A DNA stretch of 64,000 nt, from assembly GCF_001305675.1 (NCBI RefSeq), contig NZ_CP011853.1, positions 1,798,001-1,862,000 of the forward strand. The letters run 5' to 3'. The position numbers and the translations under genes were made by a program. Below, piece by piece: positions 33,576 through 42,353 of this stretch; position 1 is the first letter of the stretch, and every line of letters starts with the position of its first letter. Under the pieces are notes generated by a model, which was not told where the DNA came from, searched no databases, and saw only the letters and a list, made by a program, of their open reading frames with translations. This DNA comes from Gordonia phthalatica (GTDB lineage Bacteria > Actinomycetota > Actinomycetes > Mycobacteriales > Mycobacteriaceae).

Positions 33576-35051
33576 TCAGCAGTCGACCGGATCGAGGGTC
33601 AACCGACTCCTCGGCACGGAGAATGCTGCGATCGCGGCGAACACACAGGTGACGAGTGAGATGATCGTCGCCCACATGTAGCCGTCGACCGTCGGGAGCG
33701 GCATCGGTCCGGCCGGGCCGTCGACCAGGACGACCGACGCGGCCAGGATCATCGACACCACCGCGGTGGCGAGCGAGGTGCCGATCGATCGCATCGTCGA
33801 GTTGATGCCGTTCGCCTCACCGGTCTGGGTGACCGGCACCCACTCCATGATCAGCGACGGCATCGCCGAGTACGCGATACCGAGACCGGCACCGACGATC
33901 ACGTTCACCACGATCAGCCACTGCCAACTCGCGGCCCACGGACCGACCAGCATCACCAGGAACGTGACGTAACCGAGCCCGATGATGAGGCTGCCGACGC
34001 CGAGCGCGATGCGGGAGCCGAACCGGCGCGACATCCAGGCGCTGACGTACGAGAACGCGAACATCACCAGACCGCCGGGCATCAGAACAAGAGCCGCCTG
34101 CACCATCGGCAGTCCGGTTCCGATGGGCGCGGACTCCGGCGCCATGAGGATCTGGATCGGCATCATCTGCATCGCGTAGAACACGAAGCCCGCGGCGACC
34201 GACGCGATGTTCGTCAGCAGGATCGGGCGCTGCACGTTGATCGCGACGTCGATCAGGGCGTTCGGATGCCGGTGCTCGTACCGCCACCACAGGGCGGCGG
34301 ACACTGCGAAGGCGGCGAACAGACCGAGCGTCGGAACGCTGAGCCATCCCCACTCGTGTCCCTTCGAGAGCGCCAGCAGGATGCATGTCAGGAAGACGCT
34401 GAGGCCGAGGGCGCCGACGGCGTCGAACCGCCCGCCGGTGGCGATGGAACTCGCCGGGACCAGTAGTGCGACGACCACCATCACCACCACCGCCACGCCC
34501 GCGCTCACCCAGAACAGGGCGTGCCAACTGATGTGCTGGGCGATCACCGCGGCGAACGGGAGCCCGAGGGAGCCGCCGACGCCGAGCGAGGCGCTCATCG
34601 CGCCGATCGACGAGCCGAGCTTGGCCGGCGGGACGATGTCGCGGATCAGGCTGATGCCGAGCGCGATGGTGCCGATACCCATGCCCTGCAGTCCGCGGCC
34701 CACCAGGAACGGGATCAAGTTCGACGAGACGGCGCACACCAGCGACCCGATCGCGACCGCGCCGAGGCTCGCCAGCAGGACGCGCCGTTTGCCGATCATG
34801 TCGCCGAGGCGCCCCGAGATCGGCGTGACGACCGCGCCGGTCAACAGGGTGATGGTCAGGGCCCATGACGCGTTGGTCGGGGAGCTGTGCAGCAGTCGAG
34901 GCAGGTCCGGGATCAGCGGGACGATGATGGTCTGCATCAGAGCGACGACGATGCCCGCCGCGCACAGAACCGCTACGGCGAGCTGTGAATTGGCCGACGA
35001 TCCCTGCGGGGAGGCGGCGGGTTGGTCCGCGCGGAGCGGCGTCGTGTGCAC
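33576..35051 (-). CDS. MFS drug/metabolite exporter (DHA2-like)
   Basis: This 491-residue protein has 12-14 membrane helices. Motif A is SGRLGDMIGKRRVLLASLG, and motif C-like SASLGVGGSLGLPFAAV supports a drug:proton antiporter of the EmrB/QacA type. I chose the GTG at 35051, with GCAGAGAG upstream. An ATG at 35102 is in frame but falls inside a palindromic repeat that looks like an operator. The substrate is unknown. The gene is not part of the conserved block, so it is likely an accessory exporter with its own regulation. Confidence 0.9.
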   Translation of the reverse strand: MHTTPLRADQPAASPQGSSANSQLAVAVLCAAGIVVALMQTIIVPLIPDLPRLLHSSPTNASWALTITLLTGAVVTPISGRLGDMIGKRRVLLASLGAVAIGSLVCAVSSNLIPFLVGRGLQGMGIGTIALGISLIRDIVPPAKLGSSIGAMSASLGVGGSLGLPFAAVIAQHISWHALFWVSAGVAVVVMVVVALLVPASSIATGGRFDAVGALGLSVFLTCILLALSKGHEWGWLSVPTLGLFAAFAVSAALWWRYEHRHPNALIDVAINVQRPILLTNIASVAAGFVFYAMQMMPIQILMAPESAPIGTGLPMVQAALVLMPGGLVMFAFSYVSAWMSRRFGSRIALGVGSLIIGLGYVTFLVMLVGPWAASWQWLIVVNVIVGAGLGIAYSAMPSLIMEWVPVTQTGEANGINSTMRSIGTSLATAVVSMILAASVVLVDGPAGPMPLPTVDGYMWATIISLVTCVFAAIAAFSVPRSRLTLDPVDC

Positions 35052-35087
35052 TGTCGGGGCAACTCTCTGCAAATGAAACAAGTCAGC

Positions 35088-35123
35088 AATGCTGGAAAGC
35101 ATTCATTGCTGGAAAGCATTCAT
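35088..35123. promoter_or_regulatory. tandem palindromic operator upstream of the MFS gene
   Basis: AATGCT-GGAA-AGCATT (35088-35103) is a perfect inverted repeat. ATTGCT-GGAA-AGCATT (35105-35120) is the same with one mismatch. The 17-mer TGCTGGAAAGCATTCAT is repeated exactly at 35090-35106 and 35107-35123. It lies between the divergent MFS and xerC genes, so it probably binds a regulator of the exporter. That regulator is not encoded next to it. Confidence 0.6.
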
Positions 35124-35187
35124 TGTCTCGCGTCGTCCGCGTACTCGCGAGTCCGTTGTGCGGGACGTTGTTTCGCGGCTCGGCGGG

Positions 35188-35199
35188 TACCGTTCGGGT
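35188..35199 (+). promoter_or_regulatory. candidate leaderless -10 box of xerC
   Basis: TACCGT (35188-35193) lies six bases before the xerC ATG at 35200, without a ribosome binding site. Confidence 0.4.
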
Positions 35200-36096
35200 A
35201 TGACCGACGTGCTGGCGGACTTCGCCGACTACCTGAGCTTCGAGAAGGGGCACAGCAAGCACACGGTGCGCGCCTACACCGGCGACGTCCGCGGTCTCAT
35301 CTCGTTCGCGGGTGCCCGCGGCGTGGCCGTCGAAGACCTGGACCTGCCGTTGCTGCGCGCGTGGCTCGCCGAACACGCACGACGCGGCGCCGCACGCACG
35401 ACCGTCGCCCGCCAGGTGTCGTCGGCGAAGACGTTCTGCGCGTGGGCCGTCCGGCAGGGCGTCCTCGCCGTCGATCCCGCTCAACGACTGCAGGCGCCGA
35501 AGGCGCACCGGACGTTGCCGGCCGTTCTTGCGCCGGAGCAGGCTGCGGCGGCCGTCGACGCGGCCGCGTCGCGCAACGACGACGAACCCGTCACCCCCGT
35601 GGCGCTTCGCGACCGCGTGATCCTGGAACTGCTCTACTCGTGCGGCATCCGCGTGGGGGAGCTGTGCGGGCTCGACCTAGGTGACTTGGACGGCGACCGG
35701 CGCGTGATCCGCGTGATCGGCAAGGGCGACAAGCAGCGGACCGTCCCGTACGGCGGGCCGGCCGCGAAGGCCGTCGACGACTGGCTCCGCCGCGGTCGCC
35801 CGGAGCTCGCGACATCCGCCTCGGGCGAGGCTCTGCTGCTCGGAGTCAAGGGCGGGCGCCTGGATCAGCGGATGGCGCGGACCGTGGTCCATCGCGCCAC
35901 CGAGGCCGCCGGCCTGTCGGTGGGCCCGCACGCCCTGCGGCACAGTGCCGCGACCCACCTCCTCGAAGGCGGTGCCGACCTGCGCGTGGTGCAGGAACTG
36001 CTCGGCCACTCGTCGCTGGCGACCACCCAGCTCTACACGCACGTTAGCGTCGAACGGCTCCGCGCCGTCCACCAGCAGGCGCACCCGCGCGCCTGA
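35200..36096 (+). CDS. xerC: tyrosine recombinase XerC
   Basis: This 298-residue tyrosine recombinase resolves chromosome dimers at dif together with XerD. The N-terminal SAM-like domain begins FADYLSFEKGHSKHTVRAY. The catalytic domain has the first Arg in SCGIRVGELCGLDLGDL, then HALRHSAATHLLEGG (His-x-x-Arg) and HSSLATTQLYTHVS with the nucleophilic tyrosine. A longer open frame runs upstream, but the ATG at 35200 begins the family sequence. The length is normal. The same place is used by xerC in Mycobacterium. Confidence 0.95.
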   Translation: MTDVLADFADYLSFEKGHSKHTVRAYTGDVRGLISFAGARGVAVEDLDLPLLRAWLAEHARRGAARTTVARQVSSAKTFCAWAVRQGVLAVDPAQRLQAPKAHRTLPAVLAPEQAAAAVDAAASRNDDEPVTPVALRDRVILELLYSCGIRVGELCGLDLGDLDGDRRVIRVIGKGDKQRTVPYGGPAAKAVDDWLRRGRPELATSASGEALLLGVKGGRLDQRMARTVVHRATEAAGLSVGPHALRHSAATHLLEGGADLRVVQELLGHSSLATTQLYTHVSVERLRAVHQQAHPRA

Positions 36097-36115
36097 GTCG
36101 TCAGCGCTCGATTCG

Positions 36116-36616
36116 TCACTGCACCGGCTTCAACCGAACCCGCAGCAGGCCCAGCAGCCCCAGCGGATTCAGGTAGTCCGCGGTCCGGCCCGAACCGCGT
36201 CGCGCACCCCAGTGCAGGCACGCGGCGGTAGTGCATCCGTCGTGCCCGGCATCGAGATAGCCGATCACCTGGCCCGTCCGGACGTGCTCGCCACGCCGCA
36301 CCTGCGGAGTCACCGGCTCGTACGTGGTGGTGATCCCGTCGGGATGCAGGACGGACACCACGCCGCGATCCACCACCGAACCCGCGAACGTCACGGTGCC
36401 GGCGCGTGCGGCGAGGACCGCCGTCTCCCGCTGCGTTCCCAGATCGACGCCGCGATGCCCCGACAACCAGCGCTTCGCCGGCGGATCGAATGCCCGCGTC
36501 ACCGACGGGCGCGGCTGCAGCGGCCAGTCGTACGCGGGGCGGGCGGTGGCCGGGGGTTGGGGGAGGAGGAGTAGGAGGACGAGTCCTGCGACACTGTTCA
36601 TTGTTCGACGTCTCAT
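36116..36616 (-). CDS. M23 family metallopeptidase-like exported protein
   Basis: This 166-residue protein has a signal peptide (MRRRTMNSVAGLVLLLLL...ATA) and a LytM/M23 domain. The zinc-binding HRGVD motif is in SGHRGVDLGTQ and the second site is CLHWGARR. In LytM the latter reads HxH. Here cysteine replaces leucine's preceding position so the first, catalytic histidine of the pair is missing, while the zinc ligand histidine remains. It may therefore bind peptidoglycan or regulate other hydrolases rather than cut. An M23 gene beside rpsB is also found in mycobacteria (Rv2891 position). It converges with xerC. Confidence 0.85.
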   Translation of the reverse strand: MRRRTMNSVAGLVLLLLLPQPPATARPAYDWPLQPRPSVTRAFDPPAKRWLSGHRGVDLGTQRETAVLAARAGTVTFAGSVVDRGVVSVLHPDGITTTYEPVTPQVRRGEHVRTGQVIGYLDAGHDGCTTAACLHWGARRGSGRTADYLNPLGLLGLLRVRLKPVQ

Positions 36617-37002
36617 ACTGATTAGACGCAGCGGGCCTGGATATGGATCCGTTGGCGTGTCGGGGGTGTTGGGCTCCAGCCCGTGTGGCGCAGTATCTCG
36701 ACCGATTCTCGGGCTTCGCCCTCGTGAATCGGCTCGATCTGTCGCTCCGCTTCAGTTTCGACCGACGCCTCGGCTAACGCCTCGGAAGTCGGCTCAACCT
36801 GCGACTCCGTCGCAGTTTGGATCCGTTGGCGTGTCGGAGTAGTCTGGCCGACGCACTCGGGTATGTCCCGGGTGACTTCGCGCGCCCGCGAAGAACCATC
36901 CAAACACGCGGTCCCGGAACCTTCCGGGTGTGTCGAGATGGCGGGCGCCAGGGCCGGCCTCAACCCCGAGAACCGGCGACAACTGCGAGAGAAGGAATAT
37001 TC
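36617..37002. other. intergenic region upstream of rpsB
   Basis: This 386-base stretch has no gene I can support. It holds two exact copies of TGGATCCGTTGGCGTGTCGG (36644-36663 and 36818-36837). The segment between them contains a weaker internal repeat: CGGCTCGATCTGTCGCTCCG resembles CGGCTCAACCTGCGACTCCG. A possible rpsB promoter is TTTGGA (36816-36821) with TAGTCT (36840-36845), 18 bases apart. Confidence 0.6.
36644..36837 (+). repeat. 20-bp direct repeat pair upstream of rpsB
   Basis: TGGATCCGTTGGCGTGTCGG occurs at 36644-36663 and 36818-36837, with a 174-base offset. The second copy overlaps the proposed -35 region of rpsB. Confidence 0.85.
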
Positions 37003-37836
37003 ATGGCTGTCGTGACCATGAAGCAGCTGCTTGACAGCGGCGCACACTTCGGGCATCAGACCCGCCGTTGGAACCCGAAGATGAAGCGATTCATCTTCAC
37101 CGACCGCAACGGCATCTACATCATCGACCTGCAGCAGACGCTGTCGTACATCGACCGCGCCTACGAGTTCGTCAAGGAGACCGTCGCCCACGGCGGCACC
37201 GTCCTCTTCGTCGGAACCAAGAAGCAGGCGCAGGAGTCGATCGCCGCAGAGGCGACTCGCGTCGGCATGCCGTACGTCAACCAGCGTTGGCTCGGTGGCA
37301 TGCTCACCAACTTCAACACCGTGCACAAGCGTCTCCAGCGCATGAAGGAGCTGGAGACCATGGAGCAGACCGGTGGCTTCGAGGGTCGCACCAAGAAGGA
37401 AATCCTCATGCTCACGCGTGAGAAGAACAAGCTGGAGCGCACCCTGGGCGGCATCCGCGACATGGCCAAGGTTCCCTCGGCCGTGTGGATCGTCGACACC
37501 AACAAGGAGCACATCGCCGTCGGCGAGGCGCGCAAGCTGAACATCCCGGTCATCGCGATCCTGGACACCAACTGCGATCCCGACGTCGTCGACTACCCGA
37601 TCCCGGCGAACGACGACGCCATCCGCAGCGCCGCCCTGCTCACCCGCGTCATCGCTTCGGCCGTGGCCGAGGGCGTTCAGGCACGTGCGGGCAAGACCGC
37701 GGGCGACGCCAAGCCGGAAGCCGGCGAGGGCGAGCCGCTCGCCGAGTGGGAGCAGGAACTGCTCGCCGAGGCGACCGCCCCGGCAGCGGCTCCGGCCGCC
37801 ACCGATGGCGCAACCGAGGCTCCGGCCGCAGAATAA
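37003..37836 (+). CDS. rpsB: 30S ribosomal protein S2
   Basis: This 277-residue uS2 begins MAVVTMKQLLDSGAHFGHQT and has RWNPKMKRFIFTDRNGIYII. DTNKEHIAVGEARKLNIPV and the D-x-x-CDPDVVDYPIPAND region follow. An Ala/Glu/Pro-rich tail replaces the usual C-terminus, as in other actinobacteria. The ATG has GAAGGAA upstream (36991-36997). tsf follows after a hairpin, the universal rpsB-tsf pairing. Confidence 0.97.
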   Translation: MAVVTMKQLLDSGAHFGHQTRRWNPKMKRFIFTDRNGIYIIDLQQTLSYIDRAYEFVKETVAHGGTVLFVGTKKQAQESIAAEATRVGMPYVNQRWLGGMLTNFNTVHKRLQRMKELETMEQTGGFEGRTKKEILMLTREKNKLERTLGGIRDMAKVPSAVWIVDTNKEHIAVGEARKLNIPVIAILDTNCDPDVVDYPIPANDDAIRSAALLTRVIASAVAEGVQARAGKTAGDAKPEAGEGEPLAEWEQELLAEATAPAAAPAATDGATEAPAAE

Positions 37837-37887
37837 GAACTGCTGAGTTGCAAGAAACGGACCCCGGCATCACCTGACAGGGTCCTC

Positions 37888-37916
37888 TCTCCGGCGAGGT
37901 GAAACCTCGCCGGAGA
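37888..37916 (+). terminator. hairpin between rpsB and tsf
   Basis: TCTCCGGCGAGG (37888-37899) pairs perfectly with CCTCGCCGGAGA (37905-37916) around a TGAAA loop, followed by ATCTTGTCTC. It may attenuate transcription into tsf rather than stop it fully. Confidence 0.8.
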
Positions 37917-37961
37917 ATCTTGTCTCTCGATCACAAATCGAAGAAGGAGGGTCGCCACCCT

Positions 37962-38786
37962 ATGGCGAACTACACCGCTGCGGACGTCAAGCGTCTGCGC
38001 GAACTGACCGGCTCGGGAATGCTCGACTGCAAGAACGCTCTTGCGAACAACGACGGTGACTTCGACAAGGCCGTCGAGGAGCTTCGTATCAAGGGCGCCA
38101 AGGACGTGGGCAAGCGCGCCGCACGTGCCACCGCCGAGGGCCTCGTCGCCGCTCGCGACGGCGTCATGGTCGAGCTCAACAGCGAGACCGACTTCGTCGC
38201 CAAGAACGACGAGTTCCAGAAGCTCGCCGACGACGTCCTGGCCGCCGCCATCGAGGCACGCACCAACGACGTCGACGCGCTGCTGGCCGCCAAGCTGGGC
38301 GACGGCACCGTCGCCGACGCCGTCGAGGCCCTGTCGGCCAAGATCGGCGAGAAGCTGGTCCTGCGTCGCGTCGCATCGTACGACGGCCCCGTCGCCGTGT
38401 ACCTGCACAAGCGCGCCTCGGATCTGCCGCCGAGCGTCGGCGTCCTGGTCTCGTACACCGGCGAGGGCGACGTCGCCGCGGAGGCCGCTCGCGGCGCCGC
38501 CATGCAGGTCGCTGCGCTGAAGGCCAAGTACGCCAGCCGCGACGAGGTCCCCGCGGAGATCGTGGAGCAGGAGCGCCACGTCGCCGAGGAGACCGCCAAG
38601 GCCGAGGGCAAGCCGGAGAAGGCTCTGCCGAAGATCATCGAGGGCCGTGTCAACGGTTTCTACAAGGACGTCGTCCTGGTGGACCAGCCGTCGGTCACCG
38701 ACTCCAAGAAGACCGTCAAGGCCATCCTGGACGAGGCAGGCGCCGCCGTCGTCGCGTTCACCCGCTTCGAGGTCGGCCAGGCCTAG
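37962..38786 (+). CDS. tsf: elongation factor Ts
   Basis: This 274-residue factor recycles EF-Tu-GDP. The UBA-like N-terminus is ANYTAADVKRLRELTGSGMLD, and the signature ELNSETDFVAKNDEF follows. The dimerisation core ends in AFTRFEVGQA. The ATG at 37962 is 11 bases behind AAGGAGG (37944-37950). An in-frame upstream start at 37899 would lie in the hairpin and is not favoured. A strong terminator follows. Confidence 0.97.
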   Translation: MANYTAADVKRLRELTGSGMLDCKNALANNDGDFDKAVEELRIKGAKDVGKRAARATAEGLVAARDGVMVELNSETDFVAKNDEFQKLADDVLAAAIEARTNDVDALLAAKLGDGTVADAVEALSAKIGEKLVLRRVASYDGPVAVYLHKRASDLPPSVGVLVSYTGEGDVAAEAARGAAMQVAALKAKYASRDEVPAEIVEQERHVAEETAKAEGKPEKALPKIIEGRVNGFYKDVVLVDQPSVTDSKKTVKAILDEAGAAVVAFTRFEVGQA

Positions 38787-38829
38787 TTCAGGCCCCGACC
38801 TGGTCGTGAACCAGGCGCGAAACAACGCT

Positions 38830-38873
38830 TCCGGCCCCGGAATCCGCCCGCGAGGGACGATTCCGGGGCCGGA
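38830..38873 (+). terminator. terminator after tsf
   Basis: A 15-bp perfect stem (TCCGGCCCCGGAATC at 38830-38844 with 38859-38873) encloses a 14-base loop and is followed by TTGCGTG. Confidence 0.85.
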
Positions 38874-38942
38874 TTGCGTGAGGGGGCGATGCCGCACCCT
38901 AAGATGGAGGAAGTTTGTGCCCGAACTCGAGCGAAGGAAGAG

Positions 38943-39695
38943 ATGAGCGAATCGCAGTCGACCGCAGACGAGGCTAGGACCGGCTTCTCCCGAGTGCTCT
39001 TGAAGCTCGGTGGCGAGATGTTCGGTGGAGGCTCCGTCGGACTGGATCCGGATGTCGTCGGAGCGGTGGCCGACCAGATCGCCGAGGTCGTCGCCTCCGG
39101 CGTGCAGGTGGGCATCGTGATCGGCGGAGGCAACTTCTTCCGCGGCGCGGAATTGCAACAGCGCGGTCTGGACCGCTCGCGCTCGGACTACATGGGCATG
39201 CTCGGCACCGTCATGAACTGTCTGGCCCTCCAGGACTTCCTGGAGAAGCGTGGCGTCACCACGCGCGTTCAGACCGCGATCACCATGGGACAGGTGGCCG
39301 AGCCGTACCTGCCGCTGCGTGCTGTCCGCCACCTGGAGAAGGGCCGCGTCGTGATCTTCGGTGCAGGCATGGGCATGCCCTACTTCTCCACCGACACCAC
39401 CGCGGCGCAGCGAGCGCTGGAGATCAAGGCCGAGGCCGTCCTGATGGCGAAGGCCGTCGACGGCGTCTACTCCGACGATCCGCGCACCAATCCGAACGCT
39501 GAGCTCTTCCGTGAGATCACCCACCGCGAGGTCATCGAGAAGGAGTTGAAGGTCGCCGACGCGACGGCGTTCAGCCTCTGCATGGACAACAACATGCCGA
39601 TGCTGGTGTTCAACCTCCTGGAGCGTGGAAACATCGCACGTGCGGTCGCCGGAGAGCCCATCGGCACCCTGGTCCGCACCGTGACCGAGAACTGA
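38943..39695 (+). CDS. pyrH: UMP kinase
   Basis: This 250-residue amino-acid-kinase-fold enzyme phosphorylates UMP. RVLLKLGGEMFGGG and GIVIGGGNFFRG bind nucleotide phosphates. SDYMGMLGTVMNCLALQDFL and FSTDTTAAQRALEI are UMP kinase signatures, and AKAVDGVYSDDPR closes the site. The ATG at 38943 is chosen because GAAGGA lies just upstream and the earlier frame is non-conserved. TAAGAT at 38900-38905 may be a -10 box. frr and cdsA follow in the same direction. Confidence 0.96.
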   Translation: MSESQSTADEARTGFSRVLLKLGGEMFGGGSVGLDPDVVGAVADQIAEVVASGVQVGIVIGGGNFFRGAELQQRGLDRSRSDYMGMLGTVMNCLALQDFLEKRGVTTRVQTAITMGQVAEPYLPLRAVRHLEKGRVVIFGAGMGMPYFSTDTTAAQRALEIKAEAVLMAKAVDGVYSDDPRTNPNAELFREITHREVIEKELKVADATAFSLCMDNNMPMLVFNLLERGNIARAVAGEPIGTLVRTVTEN

Positions 39696-39761
39696 TCGGC
39701 GCCGGACCGACCTCCGGGCATCACCAACGCACGCACGACACGTAAAGGAACGCGAGATCCC

Positions 39762-40319
39762 ATGATCGACGAAGCTCTACTCGAAGCCGAAGAGAAGATG
39801 GAGAAGGCGGTCGACCATCTGCGGAACGACATGGCCTCCATCCGCACCGGCCGCGCCAACCCGGCGATGTTCAACAAGATCGCGATCGAGTACTACGGTG
39901 CGATGACTCCGATCACACAGGTGTCGAGCATCAACGCCCCGGAACCGCGCCTGATCGTGATCAAGCCGTACGAGCCGTCGACCATGCACGACATCGAGAC
40001 CGCGATCCGCAACTCCGATCTCGGCGTCAACCCGACCAACGACGGCAACGTCATCCGCGTCGCAATCCCGCAGCTCACCGAGGAGCGTCGCAAGCAGCTC
40101 GGCAAGCAGGCCCGCGGCAAGGGCGAGGACGCCAAGGTCACCATCCGCAACGTCCGCCGCAAGGCCGTCGACGAGCTCAAGCGCATCCAGAAGGACGGCG
40201 ACGCCGGCGAGGACGAGGTGGTGCGCGCGGAGAAGGACCTCCAGAAGACCACCGACTCCTACACCGACACCGTCGACGAACTGGTCAAGAACAAGGAAGC
40301 CGAGCTGCTCGAGGTATGA
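39762..40319 (+). CDS. frr: ribosome recycling factor
   Basis: This 185-residue factor splits post-termination ribosomes with EF-G. MEKAVDHLRNDMASIRTGRANP and ITQVSSINAPEPRLIVIKPY are diagnostic. The C-terminal helices contain EERRKQLGKQARGKGEDAKV and VRRKAVDELKR. AAAGGAA precedes the ATG by 11 bases. The stop overlaps the cdsA start (ATGA). Confidence 0.97.
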   Translation: MIDEALLEAEEKMEKAVDHLRNDMASIRTGRANPAMFNKIAIEYYGAMTPITQVSSINAPEPRLIVIKPYEPSTMHDIETAIRNSDLGVNPTNDGNVIRVAIPQLTEERRKQLGKQARGKGEDAKVTIRNVRRKAVDELKRIQKDGDAGEDEVVRAEKDLQKTTDSYTDTVDELVKNKEAELLEV

Positions 40320-41176
40320 CGAGCACACCGGAAGGCGCTCAGGCGCCCGCGAAGGGGTCGCGCGCGGGACGCAACCTGCCCGCCGCCATCGGCGTCGGCT
40401 GCAGCCTCGGCGCGGTGCTCATCGCCGTCCTGCTGCTGGTGCCGTGGGCCTGGTACATCGTCGTCTCGATCGCCCTCGCCATCGCGACCTGGGAGGTCGT
40501 CAAACGCCTGCGCGACGGCGGCTACGCCGTCCCGGTGATCCCGATGCTGGTCGGTGGTCAGGCGATCATCTGGCTGTCGTGGCCGTACGGCCTCGAGGCG
40601 TCGTTCGTCGCGATGGCGGCGACCGTCCTGGTCATGATGGTGTGGAAGCTGGTCGGCCAGGGACTGTCGAACGCGCCGGAAAACTACATGCGCGACCTCT
40701 CCGTCGCGGTGCTGGTCCTGGCGTGGCTGCCGATGCTCGCGACGTTCGGTGTCGACATGGTCCGGCAGGACCTCGGCAACATGCGGGTCTTCACCCTCGT
40801 GATCGTCGTGGTCTGCTCCGACGTCGGCGGCTACGCGGCGGGCGTCCTGTTCGGCAAGCATCCGATGGCGCCGGCCATCAGCCCGAAGAAGTCGTGGGAG
40901 GGTCTGGCCGGGTCCGCGATCGTCGGCACCATCGGCGCCACCGCCTGCGCGTACTGGCTGCTCGAGACTCCGCACTGGTGGATAGGCCCGATCCTGGGCC
41001 CGCTGCTGGTGGTCGTCGCCACCACCGGCGACCTCGTCGAATCGCAGATCAAGCGCGACCTCGGCATCAAGGACATGGGAACCCTGCTGCCGGGCCACGG
41101 CGGAATCATGGACCGCCTGGACTCGCTGCTGCCGTCCGCCTTCATCACCTGGGTCGTTCTCGCGCTCCTGCTGTGA
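40316..41176 (+). CDS. cdsA: phosphatidate cytidylyltransferase
   Basis: This 286-residue membrane enzyme makes CDP-diacylglycerol from phosphatidate and CTP. About eight hydrophobic helices are visible. The C-terminal signature is complete: SPKKSWEGLAGS, then GDLVESQIKRDLGIKDMGTL and LPGHGGIMDRLDSLL. The ATG overlaps the frr stop by four bases. It supplies precursors for phosphatidylinositol and cardiolipin. Position next to frr is conserved in the lineage. Confidence 0.95.
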   Translation: MTSTPEGAQAPAKGSRAGRNLPAAIGVGCSLGAVLIAVLLLVPWAWYIVVSIALAIATWEVVKRLRDGGYAVPVIPMLVGGQAIIWLSWPYGLEASFVAMAATVLVMMVWKLVGQGLSNAPENYMRDLSVAVLVLAWLPMLATFGVDMVRQDLGNMRVFTLVIVVVCSDVGGYAAGVLFGKHPMAPAISPKKSWEGLAGSAIVGTIGATACAYWLLETPHWWIGPILGPLLVVVATTGDLVESQIKRDLGIKDMGTLLPGHGGIMDRLDSLLPSAFITWVVLALLL

Positions 41177-41208
41177 TCTGCTGAGATCGCCCCGCGCGGA
41201 AGTCGTGC

Positions 41209-41221
41209 GAGAATGGACGGC
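41209..41221 (+). promoter_or_regulatory. candidate leaderless -10 box of rlmN
   Basis: GAGAAT (41209-41214) lies seven bases before the GTG at 41222. An ATG at 41213 is in frame but overlaps this hexamer. Confidence 0.35.
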
Positions 41222-42328
41222 GTGACTTCTCTGCCTCTCGTGTTCGACGCCCCCAAACGCGGCATGCCGCCCAAGCACTTCGCCGACTTGGACGCGCAGG
41301 GCCGCATCGACGCGGTCGCCGAGCTCGGGCTGCCCAAGTTTCGTGCGAATCAGCTGGCCAAGCACTACTTCGCGCGTCTGACCGCCGACGTCGATGAGAT
41401 GACCGACCTGCCCGCGGGCAAGCGCGACGAGGTCGGGGAGAAGCTGTTTCCGACGCTGATGACGCCGGTCCGGCACATCTCGTGCGACGACGACAGCACC
41501 CGCAAGACGTTGTGGCGCCTGCACGACGGAACTCTGCTGGAATCGGTCCTCATGCGGTATCCGGAGCGGAACACGCTGTGCATCTCCTCACAGGCCGGTT
41601 GCGGTATGGCCTGCCCGTTCTGCGCGACGGGGCAGGGCGGCCTCGACCGCAACCTCTCGACCGGCGAGATCGTCGACCAGGTTCGGGCCGCCGCCCGAGC
41701 GCTCCGCGACGGTGAGGTCGGCGAGCCGGGACGACTGTCGAACATCGTGTTCATGGGCATGGGGGAGCCGCTCGCCAACTACAAGCGCGTGGTCGACGCG
41801 GTCCGCAAGATCACCTCACCCGCTCCCGACGGCTTCGGCATCTCGGCCCGCTCGGTGACCGTCTCGACGGTGGGTCTGGCACCCGCGATCCGTCGCCTGG
41901 CCGACGAGGGCCTGTCGGTGACTCTCGCGGTGTCTCTGCACACGCCCGACGACGAACTCCGCGACACCCTGGTCCCGGTCAACAACCGCTGGTCGGTCAG
42001 CGAGGTCCTGGAGGCCGCCCGCTACTACGCCGACCAGACCGGTCGCCGGGTATCCATCGAGTACGCCCTGATCCGCGACGTGAACGACCAGCCGTGGCGC
42101 GCCGACCTGCTCGGCAGGAAGCTCCGGGCCGCCCTCGGCTCCCTGGTCCACGTCAACCTGATTCCGCTGAACCCGACGCCGGGCTCCGAGTGGGACGCCA
42201 GCCCCAAGCCGGTGGAGGCCGAGTTCGTGCGCCGCGTCCGCGAGCACGGCGTGTCGTGCACCGTCCGCGACACCCGGGGCCAGGAGATCGCCGCGGCCTG
42301 CGGTCAGCTCGCGGCAGAGGAGAAGTAG
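41222..42328 (+). CDS. rlmN: 23S rRNA/tRNA (adenine-C2) methyltransferase RlmN
   Basis: This 368-residue radical SAM enzyme methylates A2503 of 23S rRNA and A37 of some tRNAs. The cluster motif CGMACPFC gives Cys127, Cys131 and Cys134. FMGMGEPLANYKRV and VTVSTVGLAPAIRRL are family signatures. The C-terminal RDTRGQEIAAACGQL holds a catalytic cysteine. I placed the start at GTG 41222 because of the leaderless-looking hexamer. The ATG at 41213 would add three residues. A strong terminator follows. Confidence 0.94.
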   Translation: MTSLPLVFDAPKRGMPPKHFADLDAQGRIDAVAELGLPKFRANQLAKHYFARLTADVDEMTDLPAGKRDEVGEKLFPTLMTPVRHISCDDDSTRKTLWRLHDGTLLESVLMRYPERNTLCISSQAGCGMACPFCATGQGGLDRNLSTGEIVDQVRAAARALRDGEVGEPGRLSNIVFMGMGEPLANYKRVVDAVRKITSPAPDGFGISARSVTVSTVGLAPAIRRLADEGLSVTLAVSLHTPDDELRDTLVPVNNRWSVSEVLEAARYYADQTGRRVSIEYALIRDVNDQPWRADLLGRKLRAALGSLVHVNLIPLNPTPGSEWDASPKPVEAEFVRRVREHGVSCTVRDTRGQEIAAACGQLAAEEK

Positions 42329-42353
42329 CCGCCGTCGAATCGTCGACAGACGA

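Noticed and set aside
35090..35123. Start of a CRISPR array
   Set aside because: Two adjacent 17-bp copies with no spacers and no cas genes; the palindromic structure fits an operator better.
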